Source of the DNA: Symbiodinium microadriaticum | Taxonomy: Eukaryota > Sar > Dinophyceae > Suessiales > Symbiodiniaceae | DNA: 64,000 bases | Assembly: GCA_001939145.1 (NCBI GenBank) | Contig: LSRX01000067.1 | Location: 931,651 to 995,650 of the forward strand | Direction: 5' to 3' | Shown here: one piece after another, positions 52,171-62,372 of the stretch | How positions within the stretch are numbered: position 1 is the first letter of the stretch | Layout of the letters: every line of letters starts with the position of its first letter | Notes under the pieces: model-generated | Database searches by the model: none | What the model was told of the DNA's origin: nothing | What the model saw: only the letters and a program-made list of their open reading frames with translations | Translations under genes and position numbers: made by a program

Positions 52171-52569
52171 ATGGTGTTGCTGGTGCCTGTGGCTTTGGTG
52201 GTGGAGAAAGTGGTAGTGAGCTGCTGCCGCTGGTGATGGTAATGGTTAGACTCTGTTAAAACGGGCGAGAACGGGCACTGCTGCTGCCGATGACGAATAC
52301 GATGGTGATGATGACAGAGCTGATGTTATCATGATGACGATAGTGAAGCTGACCGGGACCATGGGATCACGACGACACCTGCCACATCGGATTTTCCATT
52401 TCAAAAGAGAGGCAGACCAATGCCTGGAGGGGAATAGGACAGCCGTTTCCTTGCCATTGCCGCAAGCCTAGAAGTTGCTTGAACGGCTTCTCTTAGGGTT
52501 GAGGGTTTAGGGTTTCGGCTTTAGGGTTTAGGGTTGTCGGTGCTTTTCTTCAAAACGGCACCGAAGTGG

Positions 52570-52640
52570 TTTGCAGGCTCTCGGACCTCAAGCGTTCGAT
52601 GCACAAGGACTCAAGCTCTGTGGCAGTTTATTCTCCGCAC
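52570..52640 (+). CDS. Possible exon
   Basis: The plus frame reads VVCRLSDLKRSMHKDSSS. Open and codon-biased for about 20 codons. Just downstream (52697-52743) is a hairpin GTTCGGAAGACAG...CTGGCTTCCGAAC. Confidence 0.3.
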
Positions 52641-52832
52641 AACAAACTAGTGCTAACCGTTAATGACATGAACATCTTCATACCAGTAACACTAGTGTTC
52701 GGAAGACAGCAGCCGCGCGCGGGGGCTCTGGCTTCCGAACATTCCCCAGCAGCCCCTTACTAACTCTAATAGCAAGGGCACCCTTTCCTACGACTTGGCT
52801 TTAGTAGGTACACCCTAAGCCCTAAACCCGAA

Positions 52833-52920
52833 GCCCAAAGCTCTAAACCCTAAACCCTAAACCCTAGACCCCAAAACCCAAAACCCTAAACCCTAAACCC
52901 GAAACCCTAAACCCAAAAGG
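52833..52920. repeat. CCCTAAA telomere-type array
   Basis: Near-perfect CCCTAAACCCTAAACCC followed by CCCAAAACCC variants. Confidence 0.9.
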
Positions 52921-53565
52921 GTACTACTCGGGATTTCTAGGAGCCTTTTGCTCCTCAGCTTCGAGGCTTGAGGTTCAGGGACTCTCTGGCTTTAGGCAAA
53001 AGATTCAAACGTCTAGGAGTTTTTTTGGGATCCGGGTACCCTAAACCCTAAACCCTCTAAGCCCTAAGCCCTAAACCCTCTAAGCCTTATAAGCCCTAGA
53101 CCCTCTAAGCCCTAAGCCCTAAACCCCAAAGCCTTACACCCGAGGTTCAAAGTCTATAGGGTTTAGTAACTTGGGGTCTCTGGACCGATTTACGGCCTTG
53201 GCCCTGGACGTAGGCCAAAAGCAACGGGTAACCCGAGCGAGGAATGATCGGGTTTAGGGCTTCAGGGGTTTGGGGCTTTAGGGGATTAGGGTTTAAGGAA
53301 CTCGCACGCTTTTGCCGCGTATTCTGAGGCATGCAATCTGTAACTAATCAATGTACATTCAATCAATCGAGAGCATTCGGGCACCTGCACGTGCGGACCA
53401 TCCGCACACGAGCAACCATGGGATGCTTTGTAAGATTTTCGAGCTTCAGATGTCGCATAGCTTTGCCATGGCACTAATTCGTCAATAGCGGCCCTCCAAA
53501 GGGGGACGAAATTGCGCAGTGAAGGGGCAGGCATGAATGACAAGCACGCGCGTTCCTCTGCACTG

Positions 53566-53742
53566 TCACAACGAATCGACAACGAACTCTGCTTCTTGAT
53601 TTTGGAATTTCTTTGTAAGCCTGTTTGCAGCAGTCTCGTACTCTTCTACGAAACCTCCGATGATGAAGGACACCAAGAGGTTCAGACCCACCAGCACGCC
53701 AAGGATGTGAAAGATCACGAAGAACGAGCGAGGTGCCCAGAA
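53566..53742 (-). CDS. TPC exon: domain II S6 and C-terminus
   Basis: 59 codons after acceptor ACCCAAG|TTC: FWAPRSFFVIFHILGVL then VGLNLLVSFIIGGFVEEY, then a short tail ending EAEFVVDSL and TGA. Asn in GLNLLVSF sits where S6 Asn is conserved in this family. A second open frame beyond the stop (53286-53560) is coding-like and may be a following exon. Confidence 0.75.
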   Translation of the reverse strand, partial: FWAPRSFFVIFHILGVLVGLNLLVSFIIGGFVEEYETAANRLTKKFQNQEAEFVVDSL

Positions 53743-56700
53743 CTTGGGTCAGGGTTTAGGGTGCAGGGTTTGGGGACCTTGAGACGGTTGGACGGTGGGG
53801 CTCGGTAATGTGGGCAGGGCGCTCTGGAGTTTGAAGATTAGGGTTCGTGGTTTGTGTTTGTCAGTCTCCACTGGTGGGATCGAGGATTTCACGCATCTGT
53901 GGCTTGGCTTGAACAAAGGTTTGTTTTTCTTCTGAACAGTTGATCGAGTTATGAATGCACTCAGCTGGTTCAGGGGGTTTAGCGCACGGCATCAAAACAA
54001 ACCTGTGGACGGCTCAATCGAAATGCCTGCCATTAGTATCGACCAAGATGCACCAGCGGCAGCCGTGAAGCCATCACAAATTATAGTCCAGTTGTTGCCA
54101 ACCAAGAGCTCAAAAAGGGTCATCACACCCATGCCGAAGTCATTGAAGTTGCTGGCCCAATAACCTTACATCTTCTTTTAACTCATGCCAGAAGCAAAAA
54201 GGCCTCGACCCTAAACTTAAACACCGTGGCTGCTCCCTAAAGGTCCTAAACCCTATAGATCCTGACACCCTAAATCGTATAGCAGAAGACGAGTGGCCAG
54301 CCTGACCGAAACTGGAGGCCGCTACTGCGGCATGATGAGGGTTTCGTGGGTCGGTGCTGATCATGCCTGGGTTCGTGTTTAGGGTTCTTAGGGTTTAGGG
54401 TTTAGGGTTTAGGGTTTAGGGTTTAGGGTTAGGGTTTAGGGTTTAGGGTTTAGGGTTTATGGTTTCGACTTTTCCTATTATCCGCGATTTTTTGCCGAAG
54501 GATCCCCGGAGTCAGTTCCCATGCCTTCCCATCTGCAGCTGCAAGAGTGCGGGACCCGGCCGTNGGTTTAGGGTTTAGGGTTTAGGGTTTATGGTTTAGG
54601 GTTTAGACTGCTGAGGGTTGCGAGGTGCTGGGGGTTTTAAATCCCAAACCCTCCAGGTACCTACTATATAGGGCCCCAGGGGCTCTAGTACCCTATATAG
54701 TAGGTACTTGGGGGGTTAGGGAATCTGGAAGCTACGGAATGAGGTTGACCGCTCCGGGTCTGTTGCAGAATTCCGTGAAGGAGATTGGTTCAGGAAGTAT
54801 TATGCGTTAGACTACTCTAAGCTACCCTAAACCCTGAACAGGACTTGTCGGAAGAAAGCCAGCCTCCGAAGAGTGACACCCCGATTGCTGAGAAGATATA
54901 GCAGATCAGTGCCAGGATCATGAAAATGTCCATAGCTGTAGGGAGCAGCAGGAAAGTAATCCTTCCTAGGTCGTGGTACGGCTGAAAGATGTTGAGCAAT
55001 CGGAAAAGACGGAATAATCGGGCGCATGCCACCACTTGAACGAGGTTCCAGTCGGCATAATCTATAAGTGGACATGCAATTGCAAAGCTGGTTAATGCGA
55101 TGATCACGGTCACAACGAAGTCGAACTGGTTGGTATGTATAGAAAAGTATGTTGGTACTCCCAGAACTATAATCTTGGCGGCCGCTTCGAAGATAAATAC
55201 CCAGGTGAAGACATTTTGTCTCCATCCCGTAACAGCAGTCAGTTCCAGCTTCTCCGCAACTCCTCTGTCTGTGGAGACCGTGCCTGCCATCACAGGCCAC
55301 ATTTGGTACAACATCACTGCGAGGTTGATGACCAAAACAATGTCTATGATCCATCCAACTCTGTCGACTTGGCCGAGATATTTCTTGACCTTCAGCCAGA
55401 GGGGATGATCGTGCAGGCGCGGGAAGAGCACTTCTAAGTAGGGAGGTGGAACCCACGTCTGAATGGCAGTGTTCAGCGCGCCGATGAGAGTTCCGAACTC
55501 TTGCTGGCTGATGATGCCGTCCTGGCTGTGCTGAATTAGTTTAGAACAACTTGTTCTATACCTAGAAGCAGCTTGTCCTCAATTCAGACAGTCCTTGCTG
55601 GTGTCGATATCAAGGGCACTGACCATCTGCGCATTCCGCGTGTCTGCATACTGGCTCAGCTCCATGATCACCTTCATGGCGCTCAGCCCTGACCCTACAA
55701 ACCGGTAACCACACTCCTACAGCTCGTGGGATTTTGGTGAAATGAGGGTTTTCCAAACACGAAAGGGGCCTCGCTCTTGCAAGGACTGAAGGAACAAACG
55801 ATCTGAGACCAGACTCGGTGTTGTTATAGGAGGCTACGGCTCAAGGTTTGGGGGAATCCAAAACTAGCGCACACAAGCAAACCTCACATTTCTTTTCGTT
55901 TTCAAGGGCAGGGGGCTCTGCAACCGGAAGAAACTCGAGACCCCAGGAGTGTACAAACATCTTCGATGAGGTTCGGGGTTTAGGGATGGGTCCCAAGCCT
56001 GGGGACTGTCACGTTGAAGGTCTTTAATCCGGAAGCTGCATACATAAGCCACTCGCTGCCCAGGCCCTGTGGTCCTACATTCAACACTGACGCTAAAAGA
56101 TGCAGACCTATACCCGAGACCGAAAACCATGACCCCCAAACCCTAAACCCTATGAAACCCTAAACTAAACCCAAAACCCTGCACCTTCAATTCCAAAACC
56201 CTGAAACTTAAACCCTAAACCTTGCCATGCCCTAGACCACCAAGAGGAGTCCTAAGTCACTCCTGCCTTCTGCAGATCATCCACAGAAAGGGGACCCTCC
56301 GAGTTTAGCAGAGCAAAAGCCTCTTTGACTTTGCTCTGCCTGAGATTCCTCGGATGAAAGCCAGGGTTAAGGGTTAAGCTATTAAGGGTTTAGGGTTTAG
56401 GGACCGCCTGCGCGTCTTGCCGCGCACCCATAAGACCAAGTATGTTCGGAAGTAGGAAACCCTCGTAAATACCGTATAAATCGTTTTTGCGACAGCTAAC
56501 ATCACCTCTCGGGCGGAGTGCCGCTGCGAGAAGAGTTTTCTTAAGCTGCACGCCCCCTCAGCTGCACGTATCCCGCAATCAACTGTGGTGATTGCGCCAA
56601 ATTGCAGCCCTTACGTCAGCAACATCGTGTGTATATGCTGAGGCACATCAGTTATCAGGCTTGGGACATGGATGCTTTGTGGGAAAGGATGGAATCTGTG

Positions 56701-58233
56701 TGGATGTTATCATGGTTGGGACTTGGATGCTCTGTGGGAAGGGATCTACATTACGGAGGCGCTTTCCCGCGGAGGGTGCGCAGAGTTTGCGGCCCTGCGG
56801 CAGCATCACACGGCAAACACGGTTTTGCCTGCGTGTCGTGTTCTGCGGCACAACTTCCGGTCCGAGGGCTAAACCCTAAACCCAAAGCCCCAAACCCTCA
56901 AACCGCTTGAGGCCCTAAACCCTATGCCCTAAACCCTCAAACTGCTTTAGGATTTGGGGTCAGGTGAACCTTAGTCAGCGCCGGTCCCCGAAAGGCTGGG
57001 CGATGTCGGGATGTCAGGATTTTGGTTTGGGAGCCTAGAGTCTTGGGGTTCAGGGTTTAGGGAGTTTAGGGTTTAGGGTTTAGGGCCTACAACTGTAGGG
57101 CTTGGGGAGTTTAGAGTTTGGGAGGTTTGTACAGTCTTTGGGCTTGGAGGTTCAGGCGGGAGCCTGGGGTTAGGGCTTTGTGTGCAGCCAAGAGTCTTCC
57201 GATTTTCCAACTCTGACTCTACCTGGGCTTGGTAGGCCTGCATCACCACGGCCGTAAAGACATTCACCAAGAAAAACATACCTGGCCAAGGCTCATAGGT
57301 CGGAGCCGTGTGCAAACTCTGGGAGTCTCCTAATATCCGTGCAGCTCATTTCTCTCCGCCTTTTGCAACTGCCATCTCACGACGCTGGGTTCTCGATATA
57401 GAAACCCAAAGCCATAAACCCCAAATACCTAAACCCTAGTCCAGGTTCTTTGGAACTGCTAAGCTTTGGAGTCCGAACCCTCATCCTCCTAATCCAAGCC
57501 TTTGGATCGTTAGAATAGAATAGAACCAGAACCAGAATAGAATAGAATAGAATAGAATCAGAATAGAATCAGAATAGAATCAGAATAGAATCAGAATAGA
57601 ATAAGAATAGAATAGAACAGAATAGGGTCTGGGAGCAGACCATACGAGAATTACCTTAGGGCTATGGAGGAATACAGCTATGTTGGGTTTTCCGACCCCT
57701 GTGCCAAACCGAGACCCAGGTGCCAATGAGCAGGAAGAGCAGGAAGAAGATGAAGGCAGCACGATGGCGCTGCACAGCTGGCTTCATAATATCGGGAAAG
57801 TTGGCCGTCGTGAGAAGGACGAAAAGGCTCCACATGCCCGGAAGGAATGCTGGAAAGTAGCCAGAACCCTCCTGTTAAGCAGCGATGGAAAACCCATAGC
57901 GAATTGATTCTTCCGGAGAAAGGCATCCAAAACCCCTACACAGTCATCCCAGGCCAGGGAAAACGTCGACATTCTTGTTGGAAGTTTGGGAGGAGGACCG
58001 TTCGGGGAAGACTTAGCTCCTTTCTCCAGCATCCAGTCCTCTGTGTCTGGGGGAAACACCACCAGTGCCATCCAAGCAAAGAAGACCTTACCAGGATTTA
58101 ACCTTTTTGGCTTTGCAGTTTCAGGGCGCAGGCTTGCGATGAAGGGCTTCAGGTTGTGGGGCTGACTCGCAGCCTTGAGGGCTTCGGTTGCTCGGGGATA
58201 CCTGGTGCACCTTTCTGGTTGCACTTTGCTCAA
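53566..58233 (-). CDS. Two-pore cation channel (TPC family), multi-exon
   Basis: An ion channel of endo-lysosomal or vacuolar membranes with two six-helix domains. Predicted exons (minus): about 58233-58110 (S4-S5 linker, weak), 58086-58039 (S5 of domain I), 57871-57724 (pore I and start of S6), 57281 to about 57189 (S6 I), 56339-56262 (first EF-hand), 55688-55594 and 55521-54840 (second EF-hand, then S1-S5 of domain II), 54164-54058 (pore II), 53742-53566 (S6 II and C-terminus). Key motifs are LLTTANFPDIM (pore I, the TPC signature), NFNDFG...LLVGNNWTII (pore II), DTSKDGIISQQE (canonical EF loop) and ARLFRLFRLLNIF (S4 II). The EF-hands between the domains match plant TPC1 architecture; NNW in filter II is as in animal TPCs. 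Introns use GA, GC and GT donors. The exons for S1-S4 of domain I were not found. Confidence 0.85.
54058..54164 (-). CDS. TPC exon: domain II pore
   Basis: Acceptor ATGTAAG|GT. Reads YWASNFNDFGMGVMTLFEL then LVGNNWTIICDGFTAA, ending before a GC donor (GCC|GCTGGTGC). The next exon then continues in phase 0 with FWAPRS. The selectivity-filter region is VGNNW. Confidence 0.8.
54378..54460. repeat. TTTAGGG telomere-type array, nearly perfect
   Basis: About eleven TTTAGGG units in a row, with one unit missing two T's. It lies in a TPC intron. A shorter array follows at 54565-54606 after a single N at 54564. Confidence 0.95.
54470..54560 (-). CDS. Possible small TPC exon (S5-pore linker)
   Basis: After GCAGCTGCAG|AT the minus frame reads GKAWELTPGILRQ. 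The position between S5 and the pore exon fits the variable loop of TPC domain II. Boundaries are unproven. Confidence 0.3.
54654..54708. mobile_element. Foldback element, family D
   Basis: GGTACCTACTATATAGGG..CCCTATATAGTAGGTAC is an almost perfect inverted repeat with a short GC-rich loop. A related copy in the opposite orientation is at 62296-62372; flanking bases are also similar. Confidence 0.8.
54840..55521 (-). CDS. TPC exon: second EF-hand half, domain II S1-S5
   Basis: Acceptor CACAGCCAG|GAC. Begins DGIISQQEFGTLIGALN, then the S1 region WIIDIVLVINLAVMLYQ, S2 NVFTWVFIFEAAAKIIVLG, S3 FDFVVTVIIALTSFAIACPL, S4 ARLFRLFRLLNIFQPY and S5 MDIFMILALICYIFSAIG. S4 carries three spaced Arg. The likely donor at AAGTCCT|GTTCAG gives a phase-correct join to YWASNF. 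Confidence 0.85.
55522..55593 (-). mobile_element. 72-nt foldback intron inside the EF-hand loop
   Basis: Intron with GA donor (AGCAAG|GACTGT) and AG acceptor (CAGCCAG|GAC). AGGAC is duplicated at the two ends like a target site. Inside, CTGAATT...AATTCAG and TAGAACAA-G-TTGTTCTA are inverted repeats. Removal restores the 12-residue EF loop DTSKDGIISQQE exactly. Confidence 0.7.
55594..55688 (-). CDS. TPC exon: helix and first half of second EF-hand
   Basis: Acceptor GGTCAG|GG. Reads LSAMKVIMELSQYADTRN then AQMVSALDIDTSK, ending at the GA donor. The loop residues D-T-S-K are completed by DGIISQQE in the next exon. Confidence 0.75.
56262..56339 (-). CDS. TPC exon: degenerate first EF-hand
   Basis: Acceptor GAATCTCAG|G. 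Reads QSKVKEAFALLNSEGPLSV then DDLQKAG. The helix-loop-helix spacing is that of an EF-hand, but the loop NSEGPLSVDDLQ lacks several acidic ligands, so it may not bind calcium. The donor is uncertain (GCAGGA|GT or GA type). Confidence 0.6.
56592..56910. other. TPC intron segment with a short direct repeat
   Basis: GGGACATGGATGCTTTGTGG and GGGACTTGGATGCTCTGTGG recur 53 bp apart (56664 and 56717). Open frames on the plus strand here are not supported. Confidence 0.5.
57189..57281 (-). CDS. TPC exon: domain I S6
   Basis: Acceptor CTTGGCCAG|GT. Reads MFFLVNVFTAVVMQAYQAQ then VESELENRKT. It joins ..FLLFLLI-G in the previous exon only with a GC donor. The result, FLLIGMFFLVNVFTAVV, aligns with the S6 of plant and animal TPCs. 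Confidence 0.8.
57519..57625. repeat. (GAATA)n pentanucleotide repeat
   Basis: ATAGAATAGAATCAGAATAG type repeats in a TPC intron. Confidence 0.95.
57724..57871 (-). CDS. TPC exon: domain I pore and S6 start
   Basis: 148 nt. Acceptor GCTTAACAG|GAG. Reads GYFPAFLPGMWSLFVLL then TTANFPDIMKPAVQRHR and AAFIFFLLFLLI, ending in ATTG|GCACC (GC donor). TTAN-x-PD-(I/V)-M is the TPC pore I signature. Confidence 0.85.
58039..58086 (-). CDS. TPC exon: domain I S5 end
   Basis: 16 codons, VFFAWMALVVFPPDTE, with acceptor GGTAAG|GTC and a GA donor (ACAGAG|GACTGG). It joins in phase 0 to EGSGYFPAF and matches the FASWIAFVMFED-type S5 end of plant TPC1 (from memory). Confidence 0.65.
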
Positions 58234-58500
58234 CGCGCTTCAGTTGAAGCAGCCCTGCCTGCCTCATACGCCAAACCCGAATTCCGAAGCAGAGATTGTT
58301 CGCGCTGAGCAGGTACCCGAAACGGAAAAGCAAAAGCAGAGACTTCACTAAAGAGCCACGACAGCCTTTGAACTTATCTCTGATTAGACTCTAGACTCAG
58401 CAACCCCCCCTACAAAAGCTGTTCTGCGGCCTGGTGGCCAACAGCAAGAATCCAAGAGCCAAAAGCTCGAGAACGTGAATCATGGAGTGTGACATAATCC
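58110..58500 (-). CDS. Possible upstream TPC exons (unresolved)
   Basis: Minus peptides RATEALKAASQPHNLKPF then IASLRPETAK (58190-58110) and MIHVLELLALGFLLLATRP (about 58470-58415) have S4-S5-linker and membrane-helix character respectively. Complete S1-S4 of domain I is not visible within the window. Confidence 0.3.
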
Positions 58501-58817
58501 TCGAGAGAGGGTGTTCAGTTTTCCGTGGGCCTTGAGGTTCCCATGGCAAAGAGACTGGCTCTGTGATATGGGCTCCTAAGAGGAAGTCTGGTTCAGACAG
58601 GCCATAGCAGTGGTGGGGGCGATTGATCTGGCGGAATGCTCTCAGCGCACTTCGAGTGGGTCACAGTTGAGGCTGGTGATCGCCGGGATTCAGGGCGGTT
58701 GAATTCATACTTAACTTAATACGCCATATCCACAAGCCCGCAACTACCAAAAAAAAGGAAGTGGAGTGGCACAAATCCTTAGATGTGCTCCGAGTAAGCT
58801 GCACGAAACCAATTACA

Positions 58818-58823
58818 GGTAGT

Positions 58824-58879
<56 letters not shown>

Positions 58880-58985
58880 TAGTAGTCGTCGTCGGCATTG
58901 TCGTGGTCGCGGGCGTGGTCGTGGTCTTCGTGGTCGTCGTCCTCGTCGTCGTCGTAGTCGTCGTCGTAGTAGTAGTTGTTGTTGC
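58818..58985. repeat. (AGC)n then (GTC/GTA)n trinucleotide repeats
   Basis: A pure GCA/AGC run at about 58824-58876 followed by irregular CGT/CGTC triplets. Poly-Ser, poly-Leu, poly-Ala and poly-Thr ORFs are artefacts. Confidence 0.95.
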
Positions 58986-59002
58986 TGTTGTCGTACGAGC
59001 AA

Positions 59003-59209
59003 TTATTTGAGCAAGATTGTGAGGCAATCTTGCAATCTTGGTCTCGCCGACGAGTTTACCTTGCAGACCAAGATTGCAACCAAAATTGCCAAGCAATCTT
59101 GCAATCTTGGTCTCCAAAGGTAAACTAGTCGGCGAGCAAGTGGGGCAGGGGCAAGATGACCAAGATTGCCAAGATTGCTTGGCAATCTTGCTTCACCCGC
59201 CTGACCAAG
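59003..59209. repeat. Compound foldback built on CCAAGATTGC
   Basis: Eight or more copies of CAAGATTGC or its complement GCAATCTTG in about 200 bp. A large inverted repeat pairs CTCGCCGACGAGTTTACC...GACCAAGATTGCAA (59042-59079) with its mirror TTGCAATCTTGGTC...GGTAAACTAGTCGGCGAG (59098-59136). Confidence 0.85.
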
Positions 59210-59284
59210 NATAGTTCGAAGAAGTACTAGACTAGTGTTGTGATAGAATGTACAGAAAAAATAGAATTAGTACTCTGGTATATA

Positions 59285-59319
59285 GTAGTAGTACTATAGA
59301 AGGCGGTTGTAGTAGTAGC

Positions 59320-59380
<61 letters not shown>

Positions 59381-59412
59381 CTAATAGAAGTAGTACTAAT
59401 AGAAGTAGTACA
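59285..59412. repeat. (TAG)n trinucleotide repeat
   Basis: A pure TAG/GTA run of about 80 bp with imperfect flanks. Confidence 0.95.
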
Positions 59413-59429
59413 TAGCAGTAAGTCAAGGT

Positions 59430-61236
59430 GTGGGCATGTTAGTTTTCCCGCTTTCGACTTCGCCCCCCCCCCCCACGTGTTACATTATAACCCAGCTCGC
59501 CATTCTTACACATTTTTTTACAAAAATTTCAACCCACAACTCATTTCACCCGTCAACTGTAAGGAGTTCTCCCACAAACGCGCACACCTCAACACGCCCC
59601 CGAGCAGCGTGCTAATACCCAGAACAACCGTGATCAGTGCTGGTTGCGGCCGACAAGCATTGGTCTACAACCCTCAAGGTCCCTAAAGTCACACCGTGTC
59701 ACCCTAACCCCAAACCCAAAATCCCAAAATCCCTTGACCCTGAACCCCTGGACCCTAAAGCCCTAAGGCCCTAATCGCCCTACGCTAGGCCCCAAGCACT
59801 TCCCCAGGTGCCCAAGGCTCAGAATCTGCCTTCCAACTCGGGGAAAGAAGACTACGAAGATGCCGGCGCGGAGAAACGGAAGAACCTTTGAGGGTTTAGG
59901 GGGTTCGGATTTAGGGGGTCAGGGTTGAGGGGGCTAGGGTTTAGGGGGTTAGGGGTGTGCGTTTTAAGGTCCTCCCTAAGTTTACCAAGGTCGTAGGGAA
60001 TGAAAAGTACTACAGCTCGCTTAGGGTCACGTCATCTTGAGCTGAAACAAGGGACTTTGGTTGCTTGAGTTCCAATATGATATGAGCCCTAAACCCTACA
60101 TGATTTGAGCCCTTCACCCTAGACCCTAAACTCGAAACCCCTAGACCCCAAGTGCCCTACACCTTTCCTACCTCTTAGGCACCGGTGACTGGGAGCAAGG
60201 TCAGAGGGCCCTGGTCCGAGGTGCAACAGGGTAGCATGAGGGCCTCAAGAACTGGACTGGGCTCAGTTTTGGGTTCCTTTAAAAGGATACTATACCGGGC
60301 AGTATAAGAGTTGAATGTGTGGGACTGAATTAGAATAGAGCTCTCTGGTATATGGTAGTGTACGTGTAACAGGGAAATGTAAGACATGATATTTTGTTTA
60401 TCGAGGCACCTGAATGAAAACACCAAAGCGTTGCAGAATGACAATTACCCAGAGGGTCCATAAACACTACCAGCATGGAATTAGGTTCCAAAAGTCCATC
60501 CCCATAATGGTTTCGGGGACCTAATTGCATAGTAGCAGTATATGTATATATACACATACATACATACATCACACACACACATATATATATATATATTTAT
60601 ACATGTGTGTATATATATATATATGAATACACACACATATGTATATATATATATATATATATATATCGACCCGGTAGTGGATGTCAAAGCAGCAACAAGG
60701 CTCTAAGCCCGGGGGCCTTAATGACTAGACTACGGTTTTGGGGTTTTTAGTATATCACACGTTCTCTGAAGTTGCAATTGCTGGAACAAGTTGGAAAAAC
60801 GTGAGCTTAATATGCTAACTTGTAGATTACCTCATAAATCACCATATCCGTGAGAGCAAACAGATGTTTAGGTAAAATCGAGGGTTAGTTGGTGGTTGCA
60901 TATGTAAACAGAAAGGCTGACTCACTTCTGCTACTGGAAGGGGGAGCCAAAGGGTTTCGAGCTTCAAAGGATTGATTTCTGCTTTGCTTACACCTGCATA
61001 AGGGTGCAGGTGCCTACTGATCATATACCTCCCATGAAAAACACCAACCTACATGCTAATACCTAAACTTCGAAACCTGATTTTGACTTGCTGCGTGCAG
61101 ACCTGGAAGCCCTTAGAAAGCAGGGTATCTGCTGCTATACTGCGTGTACATGTACGACACCGCGTCCGACAGCCCTTCGTTGTAACAGACTCTGAACCTT
61201 AACTAATAAATCAACAAACATACATATATATATATA

Positions 61237-61268
<32 letters not shown>

Positions 61269-61400
61269 CATACACACATAGACACATAGACACATACACA
61301 CTGCACACATACACACATACATACATACATTCATTCATTCATACATACATAATTATGCTACATGTCTGTGCGCCTGTCTGTGTGAAAATGTGTCTACATA
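59430..61400. other. No supported gene; microsatellites
   Basis: Contains telomere-type words (59880-59955, 60085-60135), (TA)/(CA)n at 60540-60666 and (CATA)n at 61208-61350. Open frames are short. Confidence 0.6.
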
Positions 61401-61403
61401 AAC

Positions 61404-61610
61404 TTGTACACTTACATGACCACGCACTCCAAAAGGCTGGAGGTTCATCAACTCAGCTACGAGGGTCCAGTGCTTCAATCTGCCTTCTTATCCTGGCTCA
61501 CAACTGAGCACTGCTGCGCATTCTCACGAACCCGAAGGATGCTAAGTACCCCGATATTGTGGGGGATGCTTGCTGAGGCCCTAGAACCAGTAGTAGCATT
61601 TAGGGCTTAG
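61404..61610 (+). CDS. Small ORF, doubtful
   Basis: 68 codons. The second half, FSRTRRMLSTPILWGMLAEA, is protein-like and the frame ends just before TTTAGGGC. There is no splice or start evidence. Confidence 0.25.
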   Translation: MYTYMTTHSKRLEVHQLSYEGPVLQSAFLSWLTTEHCCAFSRTRRMLSTPILWGMLAEALEPVVAFRA

Positions 61611-62295
61611 GGTTTACGGTAAACCTGAACCCTGAACCCCATAAGTACGACCTGAAAGTAATTCCTAATGTGCTCAAACCATCGCAGAACGCAAAAGGGC
61701 ACCTTTCGAAGCGACGTGTTTATAGGGCTTCACTGCATGCTCACAGGCACAGGACAACTATCAAGACTAAGACCTCTGAGAGATTCTCTCAACTCGGCAT
61801 ACGAAGGACATACTCTTCTGGCGATTCTCCAAACAGGAACATGCTGTAACTGCGAGAGCCCTGCCCTCCGTCTCCCTTAAATCCGTGGAACAGGTGGTGC
61901 TTCGCCCGCTGCGAAAAGGCTGACCAGTGGGCGCGCGCAGTACCTCACAGCGACTCGGGCATTAGAGTTCACCGCCATCGGTTTGGGGTTTGGGGTTTAT
62001 GGGGTTTGGGGTTTAGGGTTTAGCAGTATTGCAGGGTTCCGCGGGCCTCAACTCTAAACTCAAAGCACGAAGACCTAAATCCAAAGTCGAAACTCCAAAC
62101 CCAAAACTCCAAACTAGGGTTGAGGGGAGTTTTAAGGAGTTTAGGGCAGGGGGGTTTGGGCTTTTAAGCTAGGGCCTGAGGGGGTAACTCAACCCCAGCT
62201 CCTGAAAGAATGACCGCGAATCCAGCCAAGTCGCAACAGGACGCAGCATACGTAGACGACCTGTGGGTTCAGGGTTTGGGGTTGTGGGCTTTCCC

Positions 62296-62372
62296 TAACC
62301 CCCCAGCTACTAATTTTTGAGGGTACTAGAGTTACCAGAGCCCCTAGGGCCCTAAATAGTAGGTACCTGGAG
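62296..62372. mobile_element. Foldback element, family D
   Basis: CCCCCAGCTACTAATTTTTG...GGCCCTAAATAGTAGGTACCTGGAGGG. Homologous, in reverse orientation, to 54654-54708 and its flanks (CCTCCAGGTACCTACTATATAGGGCCC). Confidence 0.7.

Noticed and set aside
58661..59123. Arg-rich, Ser-rich and Thr-rich ORFs of 112-120 codons
   Set aside because: Products of (AGC)n and (GTC)n triplet repeats.
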